This document shows, one piece after another, positions 35,240 to 43,429 of a DNA stretch of 64,000 nucleotides. Position 1 is the first letter of the stretch. Each line of letters begins with the position of its first letter. The stretch is from the NCBI RefSeq assembly GCF_024758705.1, contig NZ_CP096971.1:744001-808000 (forward strand). Reading direction: 5' to 3'. The notes beneath the pieces were generated by a model. That model was not told where the DNA came from, searched no databases, and saw only the letters and a list, made by a program, of their open reading frames with translations. This stretch comes from Sphingomonas sp. SUN019 (lineage in GTDB: Bacteria > Pseudomonadota > Alphaproteobacteria > Sphingomonadales > Sphingomonadaceae). The translations under genes were made by a program, and so were the position numbers.

Positions 35240-37491
35240 CAGAAACTGACCGCAGCCGTGATTCCATAGGTCCGCGGTGGCGCAACATAGCCCTGCGCGA
35301 CAAGCTGCGGATTGAACGCCCCCGATTCCAGGATCTCGGTGAAATACGTCTTGTCGAACACATTGTTGACGAACGCGCCGATCGAAAAGCGGTCGTCCGG
35401 CGCCGTCCATGTCGCGCGTCCATTGACGATCGTATAGCCCTTCTGTGCGATCAACGGCCGGTTGAACTGCGTGAAGAACGTCTTCGACTGATATCGGACG
35501 TCGCCGCGCAGCGTCAGCCCGCCGCGGGCGATCGGAATGGTGTAGGCGGCAGTCCCGGTCAGCGTCCATTTCGGCGCGCGTGGAAAGCGGTTGTCCTTCA
35601 GGTCGATCGGATTGGCGGGGTCGCAGCCCGCGCTGACGGGTGCTGCCGGCTGGGTCGGATCGCCGGTGCAGAATTTGTCGTATTTCGCGTCGAGATAGGC
35701 GATCGTCGCGCCGAGATCGAACACGTCGGTCGGCCGCACCGACAGCTCGACCTCAGCCCCTTTCAGCGTCGCCGCGGCGGCGTTGGTCAGCACCGACGAC
35801 AGGTTGACGATCTGCCCGACCTGAATGTCCTTGTAATCGGCATAGAACACGTTCGCGTTGAGCGTCGCGATGCCGCCGATCGTCGATTTGAAACCGGCTT
35901 CATAGGACCACACCTTTTCGGGTTCGAACCCCGGCTGGATCGCCAGCAGGTTGAAGCCGCCCGATTTGAAGCCGCGCGTCGCCGACGCGTACAGGTTGAT
36001 GTCCTTGGTGGCCTCGTAATTGACCACCAAGCGCGGCGTGAACGCATTGAACGTATCGCTCAGATCGGGATTGGCGACGAACGGCGTGCCGAAGTTGATT
36101 TCGTAGCGGTAGCGCGCCTTGCGCTTCTCGTCGCTGTAGCGCGCGCCGAGCGTGACCTTCAGCCGATCGGTGGCCTGCCAGCGAAGCTCGCCGAAGCCCG
36201 CCAGCACGCGCGTCTTCGCGGTGCCGTCGATCAGGATGTAGAACGGCAAATTCGCCCCGAAGGGAAACGGCAGCGCGATGAAGCTGTCGCCGCTCTCATG
36301 GAAATAATAGCCGCCGATCAGCCATTCGAACCTGCCGCTCTGGCCGCTCAGCTGGAGTTCCTGGCTATATTGGTCGGTGTCGTCCTGCTGGATGTAATTG
36401 ACGTAGAAGACGTCGCTGCCGTCGCCGTCGTTCAGCCAGTTGAACTGCGTGCTGCGATAGCCGCTGATCGACGACAGCGTGACCCCGCCGAAATCGTACG
36501 ACATGTGGAGCGCGGCGCCGAACTGGTTGGTCTTGAACACGTCGTCGTCGCTGCCGACGGTGCGATTGGTGCCCGGGATGTCGAGCTCGAAGCCCTGGTT
36601 CACCGTGCGGCGAAAGCGCCGATCGAACGCGTTCGCGCCGCCGCCGAAATCGGCGGTCGGCAGCGCATCCGGGCGATTGAGGTATTTGTACGCGGGCAGA
36701 TTGCTGTCGTCGCCGAGATATTCGACCGACAGCCGCGCCTTGAACGCGCTGTCCCCGTCATAGGCGATCTGTCCGCGACCGGCGAGGACGTCCTTGCTGT
36801 CCAGCCGATCGAAACCGCGCGAGCGCGACGCATTGGTGTTGCGCGTGAAGCCGTCGCGCCAGCTGCCCAGTCCCGCGATCCGCACCGCCCAGCAGCCGCC
36901 CAGCGGCGCATTGACCATCCCTTCGACGCGGAACGCATCGTAATTGCCGTATTCCGCCGCGACGCGCCCCTCGAACTTGTCGCTCGGATAATTGGGAATG
37001 ACGTTGATGACGCCGCCGGTCGCATTGCGGCCGTAGAGCGTACCCTGCGGGCCGCGTAGCACCTCGACACGGGCGACGTCGAACAGGTCGAACAGTCCGG
37101 CCGCGGCGCGCGCGACATAAACGCCGTCCGAATGGACCGCCACGCCGGGATCGCCGGAGATCGTGTAATTCTCGTTGCCGACGCCGCGGATGCTGATCTT
37201 GCCGACCACCGAACGCTGGACCAGCAGGCCCGGCGTGAGCGTCGACAGCCTTTCGGTATCCTGGATGCCCGCCGCGGTCAGCGTGTCGCCCGACAAAGCG
37301 GTGATCGAGATCGGCACGTCCTGCAGCGATTCCTCGCGACGCTGCGCCGTAACGACGATGTCCGACGTGGGCGTCGTTGCGTCCTGCGGCGGTTGTTGCG
37401 GCTGCTCTTGCGGTGCGTCCTGCGCCCACGCGGGCCGCGTCGCGGTGATCGCCAGCGACACGGTCGCCAACAGTTTTGCGTGACTTCGCAT
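35239..37491 (-). CDS. TonB-dependent receptor
   Basis: 750 residues. Signal peptide MRSHAKLLATVSLAITATRPAWAQ; a Pro/Gln-rich linker precedes the TonB-box-like SDIVVTAQRREESLQDVPISITAL. The plug has ISIRGVGNENYTISGDPGVAVHSDGVYVAR and VEVLRGPQGTLYGRNATGGVINVI (split across two strands), and the barrel ends in FGITAAVSF-type TYGITAAVSF. It belongs to the sphingomonad receptor type often linked to catabolism of plant or terpenoid-like molecules, not siderophores. It is the first gene of the leftward operon and is divergent from the amidohydrolase gene, with 152 bp between starts. Confidence 0.94.
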   Translation of the reverse strand: MRSHAKLLATVSLAITATRPAWAQDAPQEQPQQPPQDATTPTSDIVVTAQRREESLQDVPISITALSGDTLTAAGIQDTERLSTLTPGLLVQRSVVGKISIRGVGNENYTISGDPGVAVHSDGVYVARAAAGLFDLFDVARVEVLRGPQGTLYGRNATGGVINVIPNYPSDKFEGRVAAEYGNYDAFRVEGMVNAPLGGCWAVRIAGLGSWRDGFTRNTNASRSRGFDRLDSKDVLAGRGQIAYDGDSAFKARLSVEYLGDDSNLPAYKYLNRPDALPTADFGGGANAFDRRFRRTVNQGFELDIPGTNRTVGSDDDVFKTNQFGAALHMSYDFGGVTLSSISGYRSTQFNWLNDGDGSDVFYVNYIQQDDTDQYSQELQLSGQSGRFEWLIGGYYFHESGDSFIALPFPFGANLPFYILIDGTAKTRVLAGFGELRWQATDRLKVTLGARYSDEKRKARYRYEINFGTPFVANPDLSDTFNAFTPRLVVNYEATKDINLYASATRGFKSGGFNLLAIQPGFEPEKVWSYEAGFKSTIGGIATLNANVFYADYKDIQVGQIVNLSSVLTNAAAATLKGAEVELSVRPTDVFDLGATIAYLDAKYDKFCTGDPTQPAAPVSAGCDPANPIDLKDNRFPRAPKWTLTGTAAYTIPIARGGLTLRGDVRYQSKTFFTQFNRPLIAQKGYTIVNGRATWTAPDDRFSIGAFVNNVFDKTYFTEILESGAFNPQLVAQGYVAPPRTYGITAAVSF

Positions 37492-37586
37492 AACGACCTC
37501 CCGGCTTCAGGGTGCGCATCTGCTTGGCCGTAATCCATCACATGCCAAGCCGCGTGTCAACCATAGTTCATGTCACTGTCCAGATC

Positions 37587-37602
37587 GTTCACTCTTGTGA
37601 AC
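37587..37602. promoter_or_regulatory. Palindrome in the receptor/amidohydrolase promoter region
   Basis: GTTCACTCTTGTGAAC, a perfect 6-bp inverted repeat with a 4-nt spacer, between two divergent catabolic units. Candidate operator for the IclR protein at 30729. Confidence 0.45.
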
Positions 37603-37643
37603 TGCATAGCGGGCTGTTAAGTGATGAATGTGGAGATGGCCGC

Positions 37644-38525
37644 ATGACTCAGGCAATCGACATTGTCGTGAACCTGTTCGGACCCGAACAGGTCGCCGCC
37701 GGACAGACCGGCTTCGACGCCGCGTTCATGGATCAGGTGCGGATGCCCGCCGCGATGCGCGGCGGGGTGGATATCGACGATTATGTGCGAATCATGGATG
37801 AGGCGGGGGTCGCGCATTCGCTGCTGGTCGCAGTGCGCGCGGGCGACCCGAACTGGCGCGGCTCGTTCGAGATTTCCTATGACACCGTCGCGCGCTGGTG
37901 CGATCGGCACCCGACGCGGTTTTCGGGGCTAGCCGGGGCCGATCCGACACGCGGTATGGCGCAGTTGCGGGATTTGGAGCGCGCCGCCGCGCTCGGCTTC
38001 GTCGGTGTGCACGCCTATCCGCACTGGTTCCGGCTGCCGCCCGACGCCGCGCGCTGGTATCCGATCTACGCCAAGTGCTGTGAACTCGACCTTCCGTTCA
38101 TGCTGCAGGTCGGCCAGAATCTGATCTACCAGAAAGACGTCCGCCTGCCCTCGGTCGCGAGGCCGATCCTGCTCGATCAGGTCGCGATCGATTTTCCCGA
38201 TCTGACGATTATCGGCATCCACGTTGGCATTCCCTGGGCCGACGAAATGATCGCGATGGCATGGAAGCACGCGCGCGTCTTCATCGGGATCGACGCTTAT
38301 GCGCCCAGGCATCTGCCGCCCACGCTGGTGCGCTATATGGACAGTTACGGCAGCGACAAAGTGCTGTTCGGCACCGATTGGCCGGTGATCGATCCCCGTC
38401 GCGCCGTCGCCGAAGTCGAAGCGCTCGGGCTGCGGCCAGACAGTCTGGCAAAGGTCATGCGCGGCAATGCGTTGCGCGTGTTTCCCGGCCTTGCTGCTCG
38501 CCTGGAAAGCGACGATGCCGCCTGA
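37644..38525 (+). CDS. Amidohydrolase_2 family (metal-dependent hydrolase/decarboxylase)
   Basis: 293 residues from the ATG at 37644, preceded by GGAGATG. TIM-barrel signatures are IMDEAGVAHSLLVAV, ARWCDRHPTRFSGLAGADP, LGFVGVHAYPHWFRLPPDA, DLTIIGIHVGIPWADEMI and KVLFGTDWPVIDP, the last holding the catalytic Asp. The usual N-terminal metal-binding HxH is not obvious (it starts IDIVVNLFGPEQVAA), which is unusual; Amidohydrolase_2 members lacking it exist in aromatic-acid decarboxylase and lactonase groups. Its end overlaps the acyl-CoA synthetase gene by 11 nt, so they are co-translated. Confidence 0.85.
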   Translation: MTQAIDIVVNLFGPEQVAAGQTGFDAAFMDQVRMPAAMRGGVDIDDYVRIMDEAGVAHSLLVAVRAGDPNWRGSFEISYDTVARWCDRHPTRFSGLAGADPTRGMAQLRDLERAAALGFVGVHAYPHWFRLPPDAARWYPIYAKCCELDLPFMLQVGQNLIYQKDVRLPSVARPILLDQVAIDFPDLTIIGIHVGIPWADEMIAMAWKHARVFIGIDAYAPRHLPPTLVRYMDSYGSDKVLFGTDWPVIDPRRAVAEVEALGLRPDSLAKVMRGNALRVFPGLAARLESDDAA

Positions 38526-40044
38526 CGGCTATCAACCGCTGACGATCGGCCGCGGCATCCGTTGCGCCGCCGCGCGCGGACCGCAACGGCCGGCGCTTCG
38601 CCTGGGTGAGGCATCGCTCAGTTACGGCGCTCTGGTTTCCCACATGGCGCGGATCGCCATCGTCGGGCGCGAGAAATTTGGGCTTCGTCCGGGCGATCGC
38701 GTCGCGCTGATCGCGCCCAATTGCCTGCCCTATGTCGAGATCGTCGCCGGCCTGTCGGACATCGGCGCGATCGTCGCGACGCTGACACCGCGCCTGACGA
38801 CCGCCGAACTCCGCGACGTCCTCGACGATTGCACGCCGCGGTTGATCATCGTCCATCCCGATTGCCTCGCAGCGATCGATCCCAACTGGCGACGCGAATT
38901 GGCGATCCAGGTGATCGACGAAAGCTATGAAGCGTTGATCGCCGGCGTCGGTGACGCGCGCGCGGCGCATCGACCGGACGAAACCGATCCGTTCGCGCTC
39001 GCATACACCTCCGGCACCACGGGGCGGCCCAAGGGCGTGCTGCTGTCGCACCGGTCGCGCGCGCTCACGTTTCTGGCGATGGCGGCGGAATATGGCTGCT
39101 TCGGCGCGGACGATCATTTTCTCGCGCTCGCGCCGATGTGTCACGGGGCCGGGTTCGTCTTCGCGGTCGCGCCGCTGTTCTTCGGCGGGACGACAACGTT
39201 GTTCAATCACTCCGACCCCGAGGCGATCCTCGCGCGCCTTTCTCGTCGGGACATCAGCGGAATGTTCGTGGTGCCGACGCATCTGGCGCGAATTTTCGAT
39301 TTGCCGCAGGCGACGCTGGACACGTATCATGACCATCGGCTGAGCGCGATCATCTCCAACGCTGCAGCCTTGCCGCAGCATCTGAAGCGCCGCGTGATCG
39401 ATCATTTCGGCGCGGGGCTGCTGCACGAAACCTACGGATCGACCGAGGCAGGCATCGTCACCAACATCCGCCCGCCGGACTTGATACGCAAATCCGACAG
39501 CGTCGGGCTCCCGTTCGCCAACATGGCGATCGAGCTGCGCGACGAAAGCGGCGCGATCGTCGCGACCGACACACCGGGTGAGTTGTTCTGTCGGGGGCCG
39601 ACCGCGTTCAACGGCTATTGGCGTCGTCCCGACGAAACGCGCGAGGCGATGGTCGACGGCTGGGTCACCGCAGGCGACATCGCGCGGCGCGACGGCGACG
39701 GGTTCATTACGATCGTCGACCGGAAAAAGGATATGGTCGTGACCGGCGGCATCAATGTCTACCCCCGCGAGATCGAAAACGTTATCGGCGCGATGGAAGG
39801 CGTGCGCGAAGTCGCCGTGATCGGCGATCCCGATCCGGAATGGGGCGAGGTACTGCACGCGGTCGTCGTGAAAAGCGCGGACGGCGGACCGGGCGAAGCT
39901 CGGATATTGCAGGCCTGCCGATCACGGCTCGCAGGCTACAAGGTTCCTCGAAGGACTTCGTTCGTGAGCGAACTGCCTCGAACCGCAGGCGGCAAGGTGC
40001 TGAAAAATGTGCTGAAGGATATGTTCGCTGCGATCGAACGTTAG
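38515..40044 (+). CDS. Acyl-CoA synthetase (AMP-forming)
   Basis: 509 residues from the ATG at 38515 (MPPDGYQP). Adenylate-forming motifs: A3 ALAYTSGTTGRPKGVLLSH, A5 ETYGSTEAGIV, A7 GWVTAGDIARRD, A8 IVDRKKDMVVTGGINVYPREIE and A10 RTAGGKVLK with the catalytic Lys. It activates a carboxylic acid to its CoA thioester. As second gene after the amidohydrolase it presumably activates the acid that enzyme produces. The leftward operon with E1 and lipoyl protein would then process downstream oxoacids. The actual substrate is not readable. Confidence 0.93.
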   Translation: MPPDGYQPLTIGRGIRCAAARGPQRPALRLGEASLSYGALVSHMARIAIVGREKFGLRPGDRVALIAPNCLPYVEIVAGLSDIGAIVATLTPRLTTAELRDVLDDCTPRLIIVHPDCLAAIDPNWRRELAIQVIDESYEALIAGVGDARAAHRPDETDPFALAYTSGTTGRPKGVLLSHRSRALTFLAMAAEYGCFGADDHFLALAPMCHGAGFVFAVAPLFFGGTTTLFNHSDPEAILARLSRRDISGMFVVPTHLARIFDLPQATLDTYHDHRLSAIISNAAALPQHLKRRVIDHFGAGLLHETYGSTEAGIVTNIRPPDLIRKSDSVGLPFANMAIELRDESGAIVATDTPGELFCRGPTAFNGYWRRPDETREAMVDGWVTAGDIARRDGDGFITIVDRKKDMVVTGGINVYPREIENVIGAMEGVREVAVIGDPDPEWGEVLHAVVVKSADGGPGEARILQACRSRLAGYKVPRRTSFVSELPRTAGGKVLKNVLKDMFAAIER

Positions 40045-40149
40045 ATTCGAGCAGCGAGCACCCGCCTCGTGCGCGCTGAACTGGCGCTTCGCGTGCGTCC
40101 GCATCCCGGCGCGACATCGCCCCTTGCCATCCCCACAAGATCGGCTGCG

Positions 40150-41553
40150 CTAACTGAACAAGGGCTCCAGGTTAGTCTGACCGGTCCAATATTGATGCGG
40201 CGGTTCGCTGACGGCCAAATCGAAACTTGGCGGCGCGTCTTCGCCACCTGTATCGCGGAGCAGTTCTACCTTGTCTTCCTCGCCCTTTTTGTTGCTGGAA
40301 AACGCGATTACGATATCGTTGAAGTCGCCATCATATCCCTTTTGCGTTGCGCGCTGGTCCTCGAACCCCAGAACAAGCGTTCCTTCGCCGGACCGCGAGT
40401 CATTGTCCCATTCAACCGCCTGCAGTCCCAGCCCGGGATTGAGGAGGTTTGCACCGTGCTTTGCACCGAGCGCGTGAAAGATGGGGATCGGGAGGGCATC
40501 GCCATCGGCGTCCGTGACGATCGGCGCCATGCCGTCGGACAGGCGCGCGGGCTTGCCGGTAAGCATATTCTCGAAGAACAGACCGCCCTCGCGGTATTCT
40601 GTCAGGTCGACGCCCAGATCGGCACCGTCAGGTACAACAAACAACCCAATGCCTTGTCCATCCGCCACGCGAATGCGGCCGCTTTCGTTGGATCCTACGT
40701 GGTCCGAGTCAGCGAATAGAATACCGCCTTCGCCAATAACGCCGGTTGACCGGTCGAACGTGTAGTAACCAATCGAATTCGATAGTTTTGAGTCTTCGGA
40801 AAGGATCGTGACCCAGCGAGCCTCGCCGTCACTGATGAAGTCGTGCCGCTTCACCACCTCCGCTCCGTCTGGCGGATGACTTGATCCGGCGTGTATCGTG
40901 TCGCGAAGCTCGTTCACAAGATTGGGAACGCCGTTCTTGTCAAACTCCTCCTCGACGCGAACAAGCCCTACGCCCGGCGCGTAGTATTTGAACTCTTTTA
41001 TCCCGGGTTCGAGCGCAGTGCTGTCGATCGTCTTCAACGTATTGTAGTGACCTGTCTGTGTATTGATGCGTACGTGGCGATCGGCAATGAGCGTCTCGTC
41101 CAATGCGACGCCGGGGGCGAACTCATTGTAGAACGATTGACCGACCTTTGGCGTCGCGGGCATCACCACGCCCGGAAGCGCTCCAGCCTGGCCCGCGAGC
41201 CATGATCCGTTCTGATTGGTGCCGATGAAGTTCCCATCATCGTCATAGACGTAATTGGTCACCTTCTCACCGAAATACCAGACGTTACCTCGCTTGTCCT
41301 GAGCGAAGAAGTCGATCGTCTCTTCCGCGAGCCGTCCCTCATCATAAGCAGTGTCACGAACCGCGGTCGTCTTTACGCCCAATATGTTCCGCGTCAGCCC
41401 CGTGGTGAAAAAGTCGTTGGCCTCGACCGGCTGCCCGTGAGCGTCCACTCCTTCGAACGCCGACACCGTTCCCGGCGTGAGCGGATAATATTTATTGTCG
41501 ATCGCCTCTCCTGAACGGAAGCGAGCTGGATTGAATTTGGGGAGTGTCGGCAT
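40150..41553 (-). CDS. DUF4114-containing protein
   Basis: 467 residues, ATG at 41553 with a perfect GGAGGA 6 nt upstream. The N-terminal ~200 residues (FFTTGLTRNILGVKTTAVRD, WYFGEKVTNYVYDDDGN) form a beta-rich domain of unknown role. The C-terminal DUF4114 part ends VLGFEDQRATQKGYDGDFNDIVIAF, the family's DGDFND motif that binds calcium in related surface proteins. There is no N-terminal signal peptide, so export would need a type I (C-terminal) signal or it is cytoplasmic. It is divergent from the FecI gene at 41866. Confidence 0.8.
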   Translation of the reverse strand: MPTLPKFNPARFRSGEAIDNKYYPLTPGTVSAFEGVDAHGQPVEANDFFTTGLTRNILGVKTTAVRDTAYDEGRLAEETIDFFAQDKRGNVWYFGEKVTNYVYDDDGNFIGTNQNGSWLAGQAGALPGVVMPATPKVGQSFYNEFAPGVALDETLIADRHVRINTQTGHYNTLKTIDSTALEPGIKEFKYYAPGVGLVRVEEEFDKNGVPNLVNELRDTIHAGSSHPPDGAEVVKRHDFISDGEARWVTILSEDSKLSNSIGYYTFDRSTGVIGEGGILFADSDHVGSNESGRIRVADGQGIGLFVVPDGADLGVDLTEYREGGLFFENMLTGKPARLSDGMAPIVTDADGDALPIPIFHALGAKHGANLLNPGLGLQAVEWDNDSRSGEGTLVLGFEDQRATQKGYDGDFNDIVIAFSSNKKGEEDKVELLRDTGGEDAPPSFDLAVSEPPHQYWTGQTNLEPLFS

Positions 41554-41865
41554 CGGTTCCTCCTTCGACCGTAAAACCGAGTGAGCTGGTCAAACGAAGC
41601 CCTTCTCTCGGTCCTTCTCGGTCTATCGCTGGTAAGACGACGCCGGTTGTCAGCGCCCACAGCACAAATATTCTCATTCACCGCAGTGATCGTTCCCTTG
41701 AGCGCGTTCGCCAGAAGGATGCAGCCGAGCTCACCCGAAAAAATCAGAGCGAGAACAGCTGCCCTGCTTCGCCGATCGCGTGATCGTCGCGATGTTGCCC
41801 AAAGCGCCAGCGTTGTCCGGCGCACCGAACGATGTTAGTCTCCCGACCTAAGCAGCAAGGCCATC
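41554..41865. other. Divergent leader between DUF4114 and sigma-factor genes
   Basis: About 310 bp holding both promoters. Only shadow-type frames are present; no element can be named by eye. Confidence 0.5.
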
Positions 41866-42445
41866 GTGTCGGTGAGGGGACTTGTTATTCATCCCATCCC
41901 GGAAGTCTTGGACGGCGGCCTGACGGCGATACTGCTCGACAGCCGTACCGCCCTGCTTAGATTTCTGTCAGTCCGAGGCGTGCCGCGCGACGAAGCGGAG
42001 GACTTGCTTCAGGAAATGTTCTTGCGCCTTGAAACACATATCATCGGGCCGGTCGCCCAGCCGCGGGCCTATCTTTATCGTATGGCCGATAATCTGTTGC
42101 TCGACATCCGGCATTCGGCAGAGCGGCGCGCAATCCGCGAGCGGGAGTGGGCATTGGCGCAGACTGGCGCAGACCTTCAAAAAGACGAGCGCCCGTCCGC
42201 CGAACAAACCTTGCTGGCGCGCGAGCGACTTGCGCTCGTATCGCAAGCGCTTGGCCTGCTGCCGGGAACGGACTGTTCAAATATTTCGAATGTTCCGCCT
42301 TGAAGGTAAGCCTCAAAAGGAGATTGCAGCCGCGCTTGGCATAAGCGTCAGCGCCGTCGAGAAACACGTCTACAAGGCGTACAAGTCCGTCGTCGACGCG
42401 CAGGCGCGATTGGAGGCGGATAAGCCTTTGTCGCGACGTCTCTAG
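41866..42445 (+). pseudogene. FecI-type ECF sigma factor with a +1 frameshift
   Basis: From the GTG at 41866 the frame encodes sigma region 2 (FLSVRGVPRDEAEDLLQEMFLRLETHI, PRAYLYRMADNLLLDI). It runs to LGLLP and then derails to a stop at 42303. The neighbouring frame picks up precisely with RTVQIFRMFRLEGKPQKEIAAALGISVSAVEKHVYKAY, sigma region 4, ending at 42445. Removing one G from the GGG at 42264-42266 joins both parts as LLPERTVQIF. It is therefore a 1-bp insertion in a short G run, either a real mutation or a sequencing slip. FecR and FecA genes follow directly, and if real the set lacks its sigma factor. Confidence 0.88.
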
Positions 42446-42460
42446 CCGTAAAGGACAAGC

Positions 42461-43429
42461 ATGGCTGAACCCGTTCAGGAAGATGCGCTGGATGAGGCGA
42501 TCAGGTGGCGGATCAGGCTGCGCGACGGCGATGACGCCGACTGGGCGGCTTTCACCCGATGGCTTGACGGCTCGCCGAAGCGATCGCTCGCCTATGACCG
42601 TGTCGCTGCGGTCGATAAGCTCGTCGAGCATGAAATAAGCGTCGACCGTGCGTTCAAGGCAGTTTGTCGCGACACGGCAAATAGGCCCTCGGATATGGCC
42701 CGTCGAACCCCGTTCCGCTGGCCCGTCGCCGCAGCGTTTACCGCCGCAACTATCTCTCTGGGACTGATCGCATTCATTTGGCCGGCCGCAGAGTCGACCC
42801 GGTACGAAGTTGCCACCCGCGTTGGCGAACAAAGAAAAATCGTGGTCGGCAACGGCGACGCAATCGACCTCAACGGCGGCACGCGCCTCATTCTCGACCG
42901 CCGAAACCCGCGCCTTGCTGAATTGGCTGTCGGAGAAGCGACCTTTACGGTTGGTCACGATGCTGCTCGACCGTTCACGGTCACGGTCGGCGATCATCAA
43001 CTGCGCGATGCCGGCACGGTGTTCAATGTTGTCCGCGATAATGTCGGCCTGTCGGTTAAAACTATCGAGGGCAGCGTTATCGTCGATCCCGCCACCACAC
43101 GGATCGCGCTTTCCGCCGGCGAGGCGCTGACGATCACCCAGGGCGGTCGCCATCGACTCTCCCGGAGCGATCCCGGGACGATGGCGGGATGGCGCCGCGG
43201 GCAACTCAGCTATCAAGGCGAGCGGCTGGACCTCGTGGCGAGCGACCTGTCGCGCAGTCTCGGCGTGAATGTCCGGATCGCGCCTTCGTACGCAGCCCGC
43301 TCCTTCACCGGTTCGCTGCGCGTTGGAAATGATCACGCAAGGACCGTCGGCGAGTTCGCCGCCATGCTGGGCCTTCACGCGCACCGGAAAGACGGCGGCT
43401 GGCTCATCGATGCGAATGCGTCGTCCTGA
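42461..43429 (+). CDS. FecR-family anti-sigma regulator
   Basis: 322 residues. N-terminal cytoplasmic DUF4880 (AIRWRIRLRDGDDADWAAFTRWL), one membrane helix at ~88-108 (VAAAFTAATISLGLIAFIW), then the periplasmic FecR domain (RYEVATRVGEQRKIVVGNGDAIDLNGGTRL) and a C-terminal STN-like domain (SFTGSLRVGNDHARTVGEFAAML). It relays the ligand signal from the receptor to the sigma factor. It starts 15 bp after the sigma gene's end and overlaps the receptor gene by about 20 nt. Confidence 0.93.
   Translation: MAEPVQEDALDEAIRWRIRLRDGDDADWAAFTRWLDGSPKRSLAYDRVAAVDKLVEHEISVDRAFKAVCRDTANRPSDMARRTPFRWPVAAAFTAATISLGLIAFIWPAAESTRYEVATRVGEQRKIVVGNGDAIDLNGGTRLILDRRNPRLAELAVGEATFTVGHDAARPFTVTVGDHQLRDAGTVFNVVRDNVGLSVKTIEGSVIVDPATTRIALSAGEALTITQGGRHRLSRSDPGTMAGWRRGQLSYQGERLDLVASDLSRSLGVNVRIAPSYAARSFTGSLRVGNDHARTVGEFAAMLGLHAHRKDGGWLIDANASS

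Noticed and set aside
38455..39858. Minus-strand frame of 467 codons opposite the acyl-CoA synthetase
   Set aside because: Antisense shadow; all adenylation motifs are on the plus strand.
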